DNA from: Planctomycetota bacterium
GTDB lineage: Bacteria; Planctomycetota; GCA-2746535
Length of the DNA: 60,640 bases
NCBI GenBank assembly: GCA_002746535.1
Contig: NVWA01000024.1
Location: 1 to 60,640 of the forward strand
Direction: 5' to 3'
Numbering within the stretch: the first letter of the stretch is position 1; each line of letters begins with the position of its first letter. A model generated the notes under the pieces. It saw only the letters and a program-made list of their open reading frames with translations. It was not told the origin of the DNA and searched no databases. Shown here piece by piece: positions 8,319-17,906 of the stretch. The position numbers were made by a program, and so were the translations under genes.

Positions 8319-10313
8319 ATGAAATTAAAATGGAAATTATTGTTGCCAATGGTTTTGGTAGGTGTATTTCCATTATTGATACTTGGTTTTGTATTTTCTC
8401 AAAAGATTGAATCTAATATCGTTAGTAACGTCGGCTTATCTTTTCACGCAAATTCTAAATCAATCAATGATCAAATTGATAAAACTCTTTTTGAAAGGGT
8501 ACAAAACCTATTTGCTTGGTCAAAATTAGGAATTATGGATGATATCCTTACGGATGATTCTGATCTAAATATTTCAAACTTTCTAAAAAGTGCTAAGGAA
8601 AGTTATCTTACATACAAAGCTATACACGTAACGAATAAAAAGCTAGAGATCATTGCCAGTAGTGATCCTAAAAAAATTGGAAAAAAACTTATCGGGTATA
8701 AGGGGCTTAATGATGCTATAGGTGAAAAGCGACCCGTATTATCAAAGGTTCAATATTTTCCACTCGAAGAGATATATTCAATCAGTATTAGTATTGAAAT
8801 AATTAATTCCGATTTAGGAGAAGTTACCGGTACTTTAATAGCTATTCTAGATTTACAAAAAATTGATCTGATTATTGATTCAACATTGGTCAATACCCTA
8901 GAGCAAGATAATCGTTCGTTTATTTTACTGACTGATGCTGAAAATAATCTTTTATCTTCTTCCAAAACATTTAGAGTCGAAGAGATGCTTTATAAACCAC
9001 TTAAAAATAATTCATTGGGTGTATTCTTGGATTTAATACCATATAAAAATTCATTAGAAAAAGATTCTCATGGAATTGCTACGAAACTAAATGGCAAAGA
9101 TTATATATTTGGAACTAGCTCAAGTAAAGGTTATGACACATTAGGAAGTACTGGGATGAATGTGCTTATTCTTCAAGAGAAAGAATTAGCCTTGATGGTT
9201 TTAACAGATATTCTAAGTATTTTAAATTATATCGAAATAGCTTTGATTATCTTTACATGTATTTTTGGCTATTTTTTTGCAAATGCCATCATCAAGCCTA
9301 TCAATGAACTTGTTGAGTCATCTAAAATCATTGCTGAAGGGAAATTTGATTTAGAAGTTGTTAAAAATAGAAAAGATGAGCTTGGCGAATTGCAAGAATC
9401 TTCTGAGAAGATGAGATTATCTTTAAAGGATTTAGTCGATAACCTTGAACAAAAAATCTCTGCTCGTACGGAAGATCTTCAGCGTGTTATCAAAGAAAGC
9501 GAGCAAACTAATTTACAACTTCAAAATTTATCTCAGAAGCTATCTAAGTACCTTGCTCCTCAAGTGTATGATTCGATTTTTTCAGGAAAAAATGACGTTA
9601 AGCTAGAATCTAATCGTAAAAATATAACCGTCTTTTTTTCCGACATAAAAGGATTTACTGCCATAACTGACAGGATGGAATCAGAAGCCTTAACATCGCT
9701 GTTAAATAATTATCTTCAGGAGATGTCTGAAATTGCCTTACGACATGGCGGAACCATCGATAAATTTATTGGTGATGCTATCATGGTTTTCTTTGGTGCC
9801 CCTGAGTCAAGAGGGGTCAATGACGATGCGGTTGCTTGTGTCTCGATGGCATTAGAGATGAGAGAACGCATGGAATCATTGCGAGGTAAATGGGTTAATC
9901 TTGGGATTTCTGAACCTTTAAGAATACGCATGGGGATTAATTCAGGATACTGCACCGTTGGAAATTTCGGATCGGATTCACGTTTAGATTACACTATCAT
10001 TGGTGGCCAAGTCAATTTAGCGAGTAGATTAGAATCTCATTCAGAAGCGGATCAAATACTAATCTCGAATGAAACGTATGCGTTGATTCAAGATAAAATA
10101 AAATGTGAGAAAAAAGAACTCATTTCTGTTAAAGGCATTGCTCATCCAATTCAAACTTATCATGTAATAGAATTATTAGAAAGTCCTTCTATAAAACGAA
10201 ATGAATTTAAGGAAGAGTCTGAAGGTTTTAAATTGAAGATAGATATGAATCAAGTTGATAAAGAAAGAGCAATTAGTGCCTTAAAAAAGGCTATTGCTGA
10301 ATTCGACAGTTAA
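8319..10313 (+). CDS. membrane-bound class III adenylate cyclase with extracytoplasmic sensor and HAMP
   Basis: Domains of the 664 residues in order: membrane segment at about 9-27, a Cache-like periplasmic sensor to about 300, second membrane segment at about 303-323, HAMP at about 324-380, a coiled coil (LEQKISARTEDLQRV), and the cyclase domain at about 430-620. All catalytic positions of an adenylate cyclase can be read: metal Asp442 (VFFSDIKGFT) and Asp486 (DKFIGDAIM), adenine-selecting Lys482 and Asp557 (RLDYTIIG), and transition-state Asn566 and Arg570 (VNLASRLE). It should make cyclic AMP in response to a periplasmic signal. It follows the PBP-like gene by 10 bases, so the small binding protein is a natural candidate for delivering the signal. 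Confidence 0.9.
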   Translation: MKLKWKLLLPMVLVGVFPLLILGFVFSQKIESNIVSNVGLSFHANSKSINDQIDKTLFERVQNLFAWSKLGIMDDILTDDSDLNISNFLKSAKESYLTYKAIHVTNKKLEIIASSDPKKIGKKLIGYKGLNDAIGEKRPVLSKVQYFPLEEIYSISISIEIINSDLGEVTGTLIAILDLQKIDLIIDSTLVNTLEQDNRSFILLTDAENNLLSSSKTFRVEEMLYKPLKNNSLGVFLDLIPYKNSLEKDSHGIATKLNGKDYIFGTSSSKGYDTLGSTGMNVLILQEKELALMVLTDILSILNYIEIALIIFTCIFGYFFANAIIKPINELVESSKIIAEGKFDLEVVKNRKDELGELQESSEKMRLSLKDLVDNLEQKISARTEDLQRVIKESEQTNLQLQNLSQKLSKYLAPQVYDSIFSGKNDVKLESNRKNITVFFSDIKGFTAITDRMESEALTSLLNNYLQEMSEIALRHGGTIDKFIGDAIMVFFGAPESRGVNDDAVACVSMALEMRERMESLRGKWVNLGISEPLRIRMGINSGYCTVGNFGSDSRLDYTIIGGQVNLASRLESHSEADQILISNETYALIQDKIKCEKKELISVKGIAHPIQTYHVIELLESPSIKRNEFKEESEGFKLKIDMNQVDKERAISALKKAIAEFDS

Positions 10314-10332
10314 AGTTTAATTTGAATTCTAT

Positions 10333-10352
10333 TTTTAGATCTGTATCTAAAA
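10333..10352 (+). terminator. A/T hairpin after the cyclase gene
   Basis: TTTTAGAT (10333-10340), loop CTGT, ATCTAAAA (10345-10352) forms a perfect 8-bp stem 20 bases after the cyclase stop. No T-run follows and G/C content is low, so termination is only a possibility. Confidence 0.3.
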
Positions 10353-10436
10353 GATCATTCCATTTGAATTGAAATCCTATACATTAAAATATGTAAATAT
10401 ATGGGAATTACAAATACTTAATTAGAAAGAAACAAA

Positions 10437-11510
10437 ATGCAATTTGGAAGTGATAATCATACGGGTGCTTCTTCGCAAGTGTTAGAAATGATGGTGTCAG
10501 CTAATACAGGTTATACAGCTGGTTATGGTAATGATGATTGGACTATGCAAGCTGTTGTGGCATTACGTAAAGTTTTTGAGTGTGATTTGGAGGCATTTTT
10601 TGTGCCAACGGGAACGGCATCTAATTCTTTGGCATTGTCATGTATGGTACAACCATGGGAGACGATAATTTGTCATGAGCACGCGCATATTTATTTGGAT
10701 GAGTCTACTGCTCCGGAATTTTTTACGGGTGGTGCTCGTCTAAAAGCTATCGCTAAAGGTGTTGGTAAAATTTCTGCTGATCTTCTTAATGATTATTATA
10801 TTAATAGCGCTGGTGTTGATTTCCCTCACAATTCTAGAGTAGGGGCATTAAGTATTACCCAAGCTAGTGAGTTGGGTCAGGTGTATACTCCTGAGGAAAT
10901 CAAAAGCCTTAGTGAAATTGCTAAAGAACATAATATTAATTTTCACATGGATGGGGCACGCTTTGCAAATGCTGTTGCTCATTTAAATTGCACACCGGCA
11001 GAATTAACATGGAAGTCTGGGGTGGATGTACTTTGCTTAGGGGCAACAAAATGTGGGGCTTTATGTGCCGAAGCAGTTATTTTTTTTAATAAAGAATTAT
11101 CGGAGAATTTTATTCATAGACGAAAGAGAACGGGACATCTTATTTCGAAGGGTCGTATCTTTGGATCTCAATTTGTTGGTTGGTTGAAAAATGATCATTG
11201 GCTTGATTTAGCAACACATGCCAATGCTCATGCTCAGAAATTAGCAGCAGATCTATCTTCTGTTGAAGAGATACAATTAGCATGGCCGGTGGAAGCCAAT
11301 GAAATATTTGTGATCATTTCTAAAAAACTATTTAAAGTACTGAAAGAAGCAGGTGGTGAATTTTACGAATGGTATGATGAAGCATTGCCTTTAGGTCGCA
11401 CCTTAAAAGAAGATCAAATGTTAATTCGCCTGGTAACTTCATTTGCAACAGAAGATCAGCATCGAATTGACTTTATTAATGTTATTAATCAGTTTTATTC
11501 TGTTCAATAA
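10437..11510 (+). CDS. ltaE: low-specificity L-threonine aldolase, PLP-dependent
   Basis: A 357-residue fold-type I PLP enzyme that cleaves L-threonine or allo-threonine to glycine and acetaldehyde. PLP-site landmarks are FFVPTGTASNSLAL (about 55-67), HICHEHAH-type His residues (ICHEHAHIYLDES), Asp172 in HMDGARFANA, and the Schiff-base Lys205 in LGATKCGALCAEA. The later RRKRTGHLISKGRIFGSQFVGWL helix matches the family. The length is normal and the start carries no leader, so it is cytoplasmic. It stands alone between the cyclase operon and the SGNH hydrolase; an AGAAAG precedes the ATG. The symbol follows the family name and is not proof of orthology. Confidence 0.85.
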   Translation: MQFGSDNHTGASSQVLEMMVSANTGYTAGYGNDDWTMQAVVALRKVFECDLEAFFVPTGTASNSLALSCMVQPWETIICHEHAHIYLDESTAPEFFTGGARLKAIAKGVGKISADLLNDYYINSAGVDFPHNSRVGALSITQASELGQVYTPEEIKSLSEIAKEHNINFHMDGARFANAVAHLNCTPAELTWKSGVDVLCLGATKCGALCAEAVIFFNKELSENFIHRRKRTGHLISKGRIFGSQFVGWLKNDHWLDLATHANAHAQKLAADLSSVEEIQLAWPVEANEIFVIISKKLFKVLKEAGGEFYEWYDEALPLGRTLKEDQMLIRLVTSFATEDQHRIDFINVINQFYSVQ

Positions 11511-11688
11511 TTGAAATATAATTAAATGATATACCTTAAATAGGTAAGCTCATTAAATTGAAATATTACCCTACTCATATTTTGACTTAAAATAATGCTT
11601 CAGAATATTATTATATTTTTTCGATAGAAATATTTGTTAATATATTAAAGATAAATTATGTCTTAAACTTTATAAATTGGATGTGTAA

Positions 11689-12411
11689 ATGCTATTGCTG
11701 AAAAACTCTTTTGTTTCTATATTTTTATTCATTTCGATTGTAATAAATACAAATGTCGTTGGCAAAGATAGCAAAATCAATATTGTTATGTTGGGTGATT
11801 CTACAACATTATCGTCGAGAAGCCCAGCGGGTTCTAAGTTAACTGATTGTGTGCAAAAATATTTTAATATTGCATTTAAGAAATCAGTGAAAGGATTTGT
11901 TTTAAATTCTGGTAAGGGCGGTGACACTGTAAAAAGAGCTTTGTCAAGGTTGGAAAAAGATGTATTCGATAAAAAGCCAACTGTCATCACAATTTCATTT
12001 GGGTTAAATGATACTGGCAAACCTCCTGAGGAGTTTTTAAAATCTTTAGAAGAACTTATTGTTGTCATCAAAAAAAAATCAAAAGCTAAGATTCTATTAA
12101 TCACAAGTTCTCCTTTCGATAACAAAAGACATGTTTGGAAGAGCAAGTTCAAAGAAGGACTTGATGAGTATATGAATAAAAATATTTGCCAACATATGAG
12201 AAATTTAGCTAAAAAGTATCATTTACCTATTTGTGATTTGCATAATATTTTTTTGAAAGAATTTAAATTGAATAAAAAATTGATTAGTAAAGTTATCCGT
12301 TCCGATGGGGTGCATTTAACTGAAGCAGGCAATGATTTAGCTGCAAAGCAAATTGTAAGGTCTCTTTATAAAGTATTGACACGTAAAAAAATAAAAATGA
12401 AATTCAAATGA
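11689..12411 (+). CDS. secreted SGNH/GDSL-family hydrolase
   Basis: A 240-residue protein with an N-terminal signal peptide (hydrophobic to about residue 24). The four SGNH blocks are present: Ser38 in MLGDSTT, Gly in NSGKGGDT (about 74-79), Asn107 in SFGLNDTGK, and Asp206/His209 in RSDGVHLTEAG. It should be an esterase or acetylhydrolase acting outside the cytoplasm, perhaps on polysaccharide O-acyl groups; the substrate cannot be read from the sequence. It is monocistronic. Confidence 0.85.
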   Translation: MLLLKNSFVSIFLFISIVINTNVVGKDSKINIVMLGDSTTLSSRSPAGSKLTDCVQKYFNIAFKKSVKGFVLNSGKGGDTVKRALSRLEKDVFDKKPTVITISFGLNDTGKPPEEFLKSLEELIVVIKKKSKAKILLITSSPFDNKRHVWKSKFKEGLDEYMNKNICQHMRNLAKKYHLPICDLHNIFLKEFKLNKKLISKVIRSDGVHLTEAGNDLAAKQIVRSLYKVLTRKKIKMKFK

Positions 12412-12768
12412 TCAAAATAAATGACAGGCCTTCAATTATTTAAATATGGGGGGGTAAGTAATTTCTTACTCTAAAGGCGCGCGGTTTCTGACATGGTTAA
12501 GTATTTAGTTTGGAATGATTTCTGATGATTTAAGACAGTTATACGACCTGTGGACATAGTGAAAAGGACAAAAGACCGACCTAAAAGCATAATAGCATCT
12601 GCCATTTCAAAGATAACACTTTTTTGGGTATTAAAGATTCTCTTTCTGGTTAATTAATCTACTCATATATTTTTAATAGGTTAGAATATTTTTTATAAAA
12701 TATTGAGGCCTACTCAAATTAGCTGCAGGTTGGCATCTTTATTGTGCTGTGTTTTTTAAGGGAAATAA
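12412..12768. other. intergenic region with a degenerate RAYT-end trace
   Basis: No gene is seen. CTGACATGGTTAAG at about 12487-12500 resembles the GTCGGACACGGTTAAG element ends at 3978 and 15908, with several mismatches. A small GTAAG/CTTAC hairpin lies near 12454-12469. The rest is featureless. Confidence 0.35.
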
Positions 12769-13737
12769 TTGGACTTATCTTATGTAATTGAAAAAATTAG
12801 AAATTCCGAAATTTCTAAGGTCCCATTTCGCCATATTGAAATAAACGATCTTTTCAATAGTGAAGACTTTGAAAGAATCATAAACTGCAAAGAACTGACG
12901 ATAAGTGCTGAAACTGATATTGAATTATTTGATAAGCTTTTTCGGAATAACTACAAAATTATGTCATTTCCTGGGTGCGTTGAAAATTATAAAAAATATT
13001 TAGCCTGGCATAAGAAAAAAAAAATAACCACAAAAATGGGAAGTTCGTGTGAAGGCTATGGTGTTGTATTGCGTCTTCAGACCCCAGAATCAAGCCCAAT
13101 AGAGAACTTGATGAATTTGATAAGATCAAAAGAATTTGTTGAGGTTATTTCAGAAAAGTTTAATATTGATTCGAGTAATTGCACCTATGATTCTGGCTTG
13201 CAGAAATACTTGGATGGTTATGAGATAAGCCCACATCCCGATGTTCGATCTAAAGCATTAACTTATATGGTCAACATCAATCCTAGCCCTAATTCATCGG
13301 AAGATGAACATCATACATCATATTTGAAATTTAAACCTGAAAGAGCTTATGTAAATGAGTTTTGGAAAGGGAACAATATGATCAATCGTTGTTGGGTACC
13401 TTGGAGTTGGTGTGATATTATTAAACAGCAACGTCAGAACAATAGTATTGTTATTTTTTCACCCGACAATGATACGCTGCATGCCGTAAAAACTAATTAC
13501 AATCATTTATCTAATCAACGTACTCAACTATATGGTAATCTATGGTACAACAATGCTGAAGAGTGTGAAGCACCGCGTTGGGAGGATTTTGTGGTTAAGC
13601 CAACAGATCCTCTAGGCTTTAGTATTAAAAAAAAACTTGTGGGATATATGCCAGTTAATTTGAAATTAGCCTTAAAAAATATTATTGGGAAAAGAAAGAA
13701 ACATAATTATGATCCTAGGCAAAAGAAAAATAATTAG
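12769..13737 (+). CDS. 2-oxoglutarate/Fe(II)-dependent oxygenase family protein
   Basis: A 322-residue protein with the double-stranded beta-helix iron site His156-x-Asp158 in ISPHPDVRSK, distal His238 in NDTLHAVK, and Arg251 downstream for 2-oxoglutarate, in the order expected for the family. The start is a TTG preceded by AGGG six bases away; no better ATG exists in frame nearby. There is no signal peptide. Such enzymes hydroxylate or desaturate small molecules, sugars or proteins, and proximity to FkbM and another methyltransferase suggests tailoring of a glycan. The substrate is unknown. Confidence 0.75.
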   Translation: MDLSYVIEKIRNSEISKVPFRHIEINDLFNSEDFERIINCKELTISAETDIELFDKLFRNNYKIMSFPGCVENYKKYLAWHKKKKITTKMGSSCEGYGVVLRLQTPESSPIENLMNLIRSKEFVEVISEKFNIDSSNCTYDSGLQKYLDGYEISPHPDVRSKALTYMVNINPSPNSSEDEHHTSYLKFKPERAYVNEFWKGNNMINRCWVPWSWCDIIKQQRQNNSIVIFSPDNDTLHAVKTNYNHLSNQRTQLYGNLWYNNAEECEAPRWEDFVVKPTDPLGFSIKKKLVGYMPVNLKLALKNIIGKRKKHNYDPRQKKNN

Positions 13738-14057
13738 CGCTGATAGTCTTAAGCGATAACTTAGGCATCTCCTAAGATCAAGTTTGAAGTGCAACAATTA
13801 GTGATTGTTTTCATAAAGTGCCGCCGGTGTAATATAGCCGTATACTCTCTGGTGTACTTAGGGGGATGTCAGTCGTCTAAATTCAATCTAGAATTTTAAG
13901 ATAGTGTAGTTAGATGTATAAATTATTGTTAATTAATAAATGCCTCTATAGCATATTTCATTTTTTAAGATCTTTCAGATTATGTAGGTATAATTATCAA
14001 TATAATAAATGGTTAGGTAATAGTTGTATTTCTATTATATCAAGAGGATTGAGATAA
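13738..14057. other. intergenic region with a hairpin
   Basis: No gene is seen. CTTAGG (13760-13765), loop CATCT, CCTAAG (13771-13776) is a perfect 6-bp stem-loop 22 bases after the oxygenase stop, without a T-run; it may act as a weak terminator. The segment 13795-13880 looks less A/T-rich than its surroundings and may be relic DNA. Confidence 0.35.
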
Positions 14058-14891
14058 ATGTTTTTGAATTTTCTATGTAAAATAGTTGCTCGTTTGGCAA
14101 GGATCTTAAGTCGTTATCGTGGAAAACCATTTACTGAAGCTATCGAAAAACTTTGTAGTGTTTTTCATAGAAGCCTAAACAATTTAGATTTTAATATGGA
14201 GCGAAATGGCGAAGGTCGAGTGCTAAGAATAATTACTAATTCTCAGCCTCAATTGATTTTTGATGTTGGGGCAAATGTAGGAGAGTGGAGCAAATTAGTA
14301 TCAAAGATGGTTCCTTCTTGCAAGATTCATGCGTTTGAAATAGTACCTTCGACTTATGAGCAACTATTACATGCAACAGATAGTTTAAGTAATGTCATGC
14401 AAATTAACTATGGACTATCAAGTAAAGAGGATATGATCACAATAAGCCTAGGAAAAAACTCTGCAACCGCAACAGGGTGCAGGATTGAAGGTATGAGTTA
14501 TCATGATAATTATTATGATCAAGAGATTCAATGCAAGACTGTTAAAGCATGTACCCACATGATGGATCATAAAATAAACAATATTGATTTTGTAAAAATT
14601 GATGTAGAAGGTATGGATTTGCAGGTTATTAAGGGTTTTGAAGATCAACTTCAAAATGTGTGCGCTGTGCAGTTTGAATATGGAATATTCAACATTTCTT
14701 CTCATGACTTGTTAGCTGACTTTTATAATTATTTAATTAATAGTGGGTTTGTCGTTGGCAAAATTTACCCGCGATATGTAGCTTTTCAAGAGTATCATTA
14801 TAATTTAGAAAACTTTCATGGCTCTAATTTCTTAGCAGTAAAATCAAATGAGAAAGAGCTTATCAGCAAGTTGCAAAGTTATAGCTCATAA
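14058..14891 (+). CDS. FkbM-family methyltransferase
   Basis: A 277-residue SAM-dependent methyltransferase. The SAM-binding glycine motif is LIFDVGANVGEWSKL (about 72-86). FEIVPSTYEQL follows, and the FkbM signature KIDVEGMDLQVIKGFEDQL lies at about 178-196. FkbM enzymes O-methylate sugars, polyketides or glycolipids, and the location beside other glycan genes favours a sugar hydroxyl. The short hydrophobic N-terminus is not a clear signal peptide. GAGG precedes the ATG at a suitable distance. It may share a transcript with the next methyltransferase, 165 bases downstream. Confidence 0.85.
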   Translation: MFLNFLCKIVARLARILSRYRGKPFTEAIEKLCSVFHRSLNNLDFNMERNGEGRVLRIITNSQPQLIFDVGANVGEWSKLVSKMVPSCKIHAFEIVPSTYEQLLHATDSLSNVMQINYGLSSKEDMITISLGKNSATATGCRIEGMSYHDNYYDQEIQCKTVKACTHMMDHKINNIDFVKIDVEGMDLQVIKGFEDQLQNVCAVQFEYGIFNISSHDLLADFYNYLINSGFVVGKIYPRYVAFQEYHYNLENFHGSNFLAVKSNEKELISKLQSYSS

Positions 14892-15056
14892 TATTTTGAA
14901 GAATAGTCTCTTTATAAGATAGTGAAAATAAATTTATGAACGTAATCTTCTATCGTTTATTATAAGGGTAATGCTGTATCTTTACAGAAAAACAGATTCT
15001 GATATAATTTTGATAATTAATATTTTCTGTAATATGTTATTATCGAGTGTGGTTAA

Positions 15057-15812
15057 ATGTTAAGAAAAATTAAAGCAACTATTAGATCGCTTCTTCCTGC
15101 AATTGTTCATGTGAATTGGGTTAAAAGGAAGGATGGTTCTAAACTAAAGGCTTTTCTTCCAAATAAATTGATTCGTTCCATTAAAACAAGTCACAGTTTA
15201 ACGATAAAAATTGCCACAAGGGATACTAATGGTCTAGGTCCACAACCACTTTGGGATGGATATGAAGGAAATAAAGATGGTGTTATTGAAAGAGAACCTA
15301 GTGCTGTCAAAACATCAGCTGATTTAGGCGATCTTTATAGTAATATCGTGCAGTATTTTAAACCAGAAAATATTGTTGAGTTCGGCACTGCTTTTGGCGT
15401 TTCAGGTATGTACTTCCTAGCTGGTCTTGAATCAAATCAAAAAGGAAAATTATTCACTTTTGAACCAAATGAAGCCTGGAGAGATGTGGCCATTCGAAAT
15501 ATGGAGCGAATTAGTGATCGATTTGAAAGTGTCTTGGGCACATTTGAAGAAAATATTGATCTCATTTTGGGCGACAACCAAAAAATTGATCTAGCCTTTA
15601 TAGATGCGATTCATACCAAGGAATTTGTTCTACCCCAATTGGACCTAGTAATAAAAAATAGTAGTGACGGGGCTATCATCATACTAGATGATATAAATTT
15701 CTCTGAAAGCATGAAAGATTGCTGGAAGCAAGTTTCACAAGATGAGCGATTTATTTCTAGTGTAACCGTTGGTCGAAGAATAGGTATTCTAGAACTTGCT
15801 TGTAAGAGATGA
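15057..15812 (+). CDS. class I SAM-dependent methyltransferase
   Basis: A 251-residue protein with the Rossmann methyltransferase core. Motif I is NIVEFGTAFGVSGMYFL (about 104-120), LFTFEPNE provides the acidic SAM-ribose residue, DLAFIDAIHTKEFV resembles the Methyltransf_24 group, and GAIIILDDINFS follows. The first 75 residues are basic and without assigned fold. It is probably involved in modifying a glycan or its precursor, judging by neighbours. The start is an ATG after GTGGTTAA without a strong ribosome site. Confidence 0.75.
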   Translation: MLRKIKATIRSLLPAIVHVNWVKRKDGSKLKAFLPNKLIRSIKTSHSLTIKIATRDTNGLGPQPLWDGYEGNKDGVIEREPSAVKTSADLGDLYSNIVQYFKPENIVEFGTAFGVSGMYFLAGLESNQKGKLFTFEPNEAWRDVAIRNMERISDRFESVLGTFEENIDLILGDNQKIDLAFIDAIHTKEFVLPQLDLVIKNSSDGAIIILDDINFSESMKDCWKQVSQDERFISSVTVGRRIGILELACKR

Positions 15813-15903
15813 TGAGAATTCTGGGACGCCCCTGTAATTTTAAAATAAAAATTGCCAAAAAAGTCTCAATTATTCATTACCTTAAATAGAATTTTTGTCT
15901 TAT

Positions 15904-16010
15904 GTGGTCGGACACGGTTAAGTCACTTAATTGTAAACTTTATAAAAAATAATAGTCCACAACGGGTGTTAGAGGGTCTGTTTTGGATTAAATCTAAAAA
16001 TATAAAATAA
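15904..16010 (-). repeat. diverged 3'-end relic of a RAYT element
   Basis: GTGGTCGGAC followed by ACGGTTAAGTCACTTAAT matches the outer end at 3974-4000 and, more loosely, 1132-1160. Similarity continues weakly for about 100 bases (TTTATAAAAAATAATAGTC). It has the end type found 3' of the transposase gene, so it belongs to a unit oriented opposite to the decayed gene at 16150. Confidence 0.55.
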
Positions 16011-16149
16011 AGTAACATAAAATTATAAATAGTTGTGTGAAATATCCAGGAAAATAAAATTCATGGATATTATAAAAGCCAAGAGCCAATAAAAAGTTTC
16101 TTCCAGATTATAATTACCATATTACACATGTATGTCATAATAACGATTT

Positions 16150-16850
16150 TTTATTTAAGTCAAAAAAAGTTCGTGTAGTATGGGTGCGTTGGTTGCCTGA
16201 AGCAATGATCTGTTGTGGTCTTGTAGTGTTAAATTATATGGTTACTTCTAATCATAATATATGTTATTTCAAGATCCTGGTGATGATGTGATTGCTGAAA
16301 GTATTCATTTGATTGCTGGGGCGACGGTATAAAATTATAATCTTATTAAAGAACGAAAAGGGGCCTTTTAGGAAGATCGTTATCACGCAACGACTATTTA
16401 ATCAAATAATCATTTTCAAAACTATATGTCTTATATAGAGTTAAATATGTGTCGTGCTGATAAAGTTAAACATCAAATTGAATGGTTGACTTGTGCCGCA
16501 AGAGAAGTCCTTAAACGTAAAGTACGATATCAAATTATAGTTCATGAGATATTGTAAAATTATTAGGGGAAAAACCACTTGAGGGTGTCTGTGAATTAAT
16601 TGATGAATTAGAAAATAAATGTTTACCATCAGAATGCCAGGCAGGTAAATCAAATTGTATATCTTCCGTTGCTGATTGTGATGATAGTTTTGTAAAAATA
16701 ATCCAATTGAAATTGAAGTCACGCGGTGAAAAAGAACCTAAGGTCATCTATGGTCTTTTGGATGAAGGTAACAGTATAATTTATGATCTAGAAGAAGACT
16801 GTCTTAGACGGCCACAAATCGTTAAAGTCGAATCTCTAAGGTGCTTTTAA
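16150..16850 (+). pseudogene. decayed RAYT/Y1 transposase gene
   Basis: Piecing frames together on the plus strand gives WVRWLPEA, GLVVLNYMVTSNH, IHLIAGAT, ERKGAF then stop then EDRYHATT, YMSYIELNMCRADKVKHQIEW, VRYQIIVHE and LKLKSRGEKEPK, in the same order as the intact transposase at 1233-1988. Internal stops and at least two frame changes (around 16270-16330 and 16555) show that it is inactive. Minus-strand open frames across 16441-16747 are shadows of it. It separates the left accessory genes from the surface-polysaccharide genes. Confidence 0.85.
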
Positions 16851-16970
16851 AGGCGTTTTAAGTTGTAAAAGTATTGTGATAAGGTAGTTTGGCCTTGCCT
16901 GCCCCGTCCCTTTACTGGACATTTGCAACGGAAGATAAAAGCGGTAAGAATTTCTTTGGTAATCTGGATT

Positions 16971-17894
16971 TTATTCTTCTTCATCTAGTACCATTTTTAT
17001 TTCTTTTCCAACATTATCCGAAAGCATTATAGCGGATATTTTGGATATGTGGGAGCCATCATAGCAGTGATATTTGCCATAAGGGGGGATTTGAATCCAA
17101 TTTCCACCGGCATTTTTGAATTTTTCTATAAAAGATATTTCGTCAAAACCGGATAGCTCATTTTCAAGGTCATACATTTTTTTGGTTACAGGGGGGCGAA
17201 AACCAAAGATCTTAATCCCTTTATCATGCCAGCTAGAAATTATGTTTATTAATAAATCAATTCTTTTAGATTCTATTTTTCCCAAATTAAATTTATTTTG
17301 GTATTCAAGTAAATTAGCTCGATCATCTGCAGCCCCTTTCCATATTGCCGGTGTCCATCCAGAATTTTGAATCGTAATTTCTAGATTAGGTCTCCACTTG
17401 CATCCGCTTAGGATGTGTTGAATTTCAGTTTTTTTAAGAGTTGTGAAGGCAAATCTTTTTTTTGAAAGTATAAATTCATAAAGTCGAGTAGCATTGGAAC
17501 ACTTGCTGAAATTTTTAAAGGCATTTGAATTAAAAGAATTTGGTGATAATGAGAGTGGGGATATCCCTAATAATATTATTCTTTTTCCTTTATAAACTAA
17601 TTTATTCTCTGCTGCTAATAGATATTTTTTTGAAAATGCGACACTATTAAATCCAAAATTAGCTCCTTGCAATTTGATATCATATTTATTGATAACATTA
17701 ATTGGATCAATCCCAAGTAACGTTCGTGAATCACCAATTGTAATGAAGTTGATTGAGTGATCCCAGTTGTCACGAAAACCAGAAAGAGGCCTATCGTGTC
17801 TCCAAGAAACATAAGGTCGGAAAATTACAAGTATCAATAATGCTAAAATTGTGGAGAAGATACTTAGTATGAATATTTTTTTTGATTCGATCAT
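16971..17894 (-). CDS. SGNH-like partner of the MBOAT acyltransferase (AlgJ/AlgX-like)
   Basis: A 307-residue protein with one N-terminal membrane anchor (about 7-27) and a periplasmic SGNH-like domain: Ser56 in ITIGDSRTLLG, and Asp279 and His282 in CYDGSHISK. It lies 12 bases after the MBOAT gene on the same strand. In alginate and related O-acetylation systems a membrane MBOAT carries the acyl group across the membrane and an SGNH protein moves it onto the polymer; that role is inferred here. The substrate polymer is presumably the product of this locus. Confidence 0.8.
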   Translation of the reverse strand: MIESKKIFILSIFSTILALLILVIFRPYVSWRHDRPLSGFRDNWDHSINFITIGDSRTLLGIDPINVINKYDIKLQGANFGFNSVAFSKKYLLAAENKLVYKGKRIILLGISPLSLSPNSFNSNAFKNFSKCSNATRLYEFILSKKRFAFTTLKKTEIQHILSGCKWRPNLEITIQNSGWTPAIWKGAADDRANLLEYQNKFNLGKIESKRIDLLINIISSWHDKGIKIFGFRPPVTKKMYDLENELSGFDEISFIEKFKNAGGNWIQIPPYGKYHCYDGSHISKISAIMLSDNVGKEIKMVLDEEE

Positions 17895-17906
17895 TTTGAT
17901 AATACT

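Noticed and set aside
11670..12152. 160-codon minus-strand frame
   Set aside because: It is antisense to the SGNH hydrolase, which has all four catalytic blocks and a signal peptide.
13795..13880. Possible insertion-sequence transposase tail on the minus strand (reading TPESIRLYYTGG)
   Set aside because: The stretch looks less A/T-rich and vaguely like an IS3-type C-terminus, but the similarity is too short to support a call.
16441..16747. Minus-strand open frames of 70-93 codons
   Set aside because: They are antisense to the decayed transposase gene, whose family motifs are readable on the plus strand.
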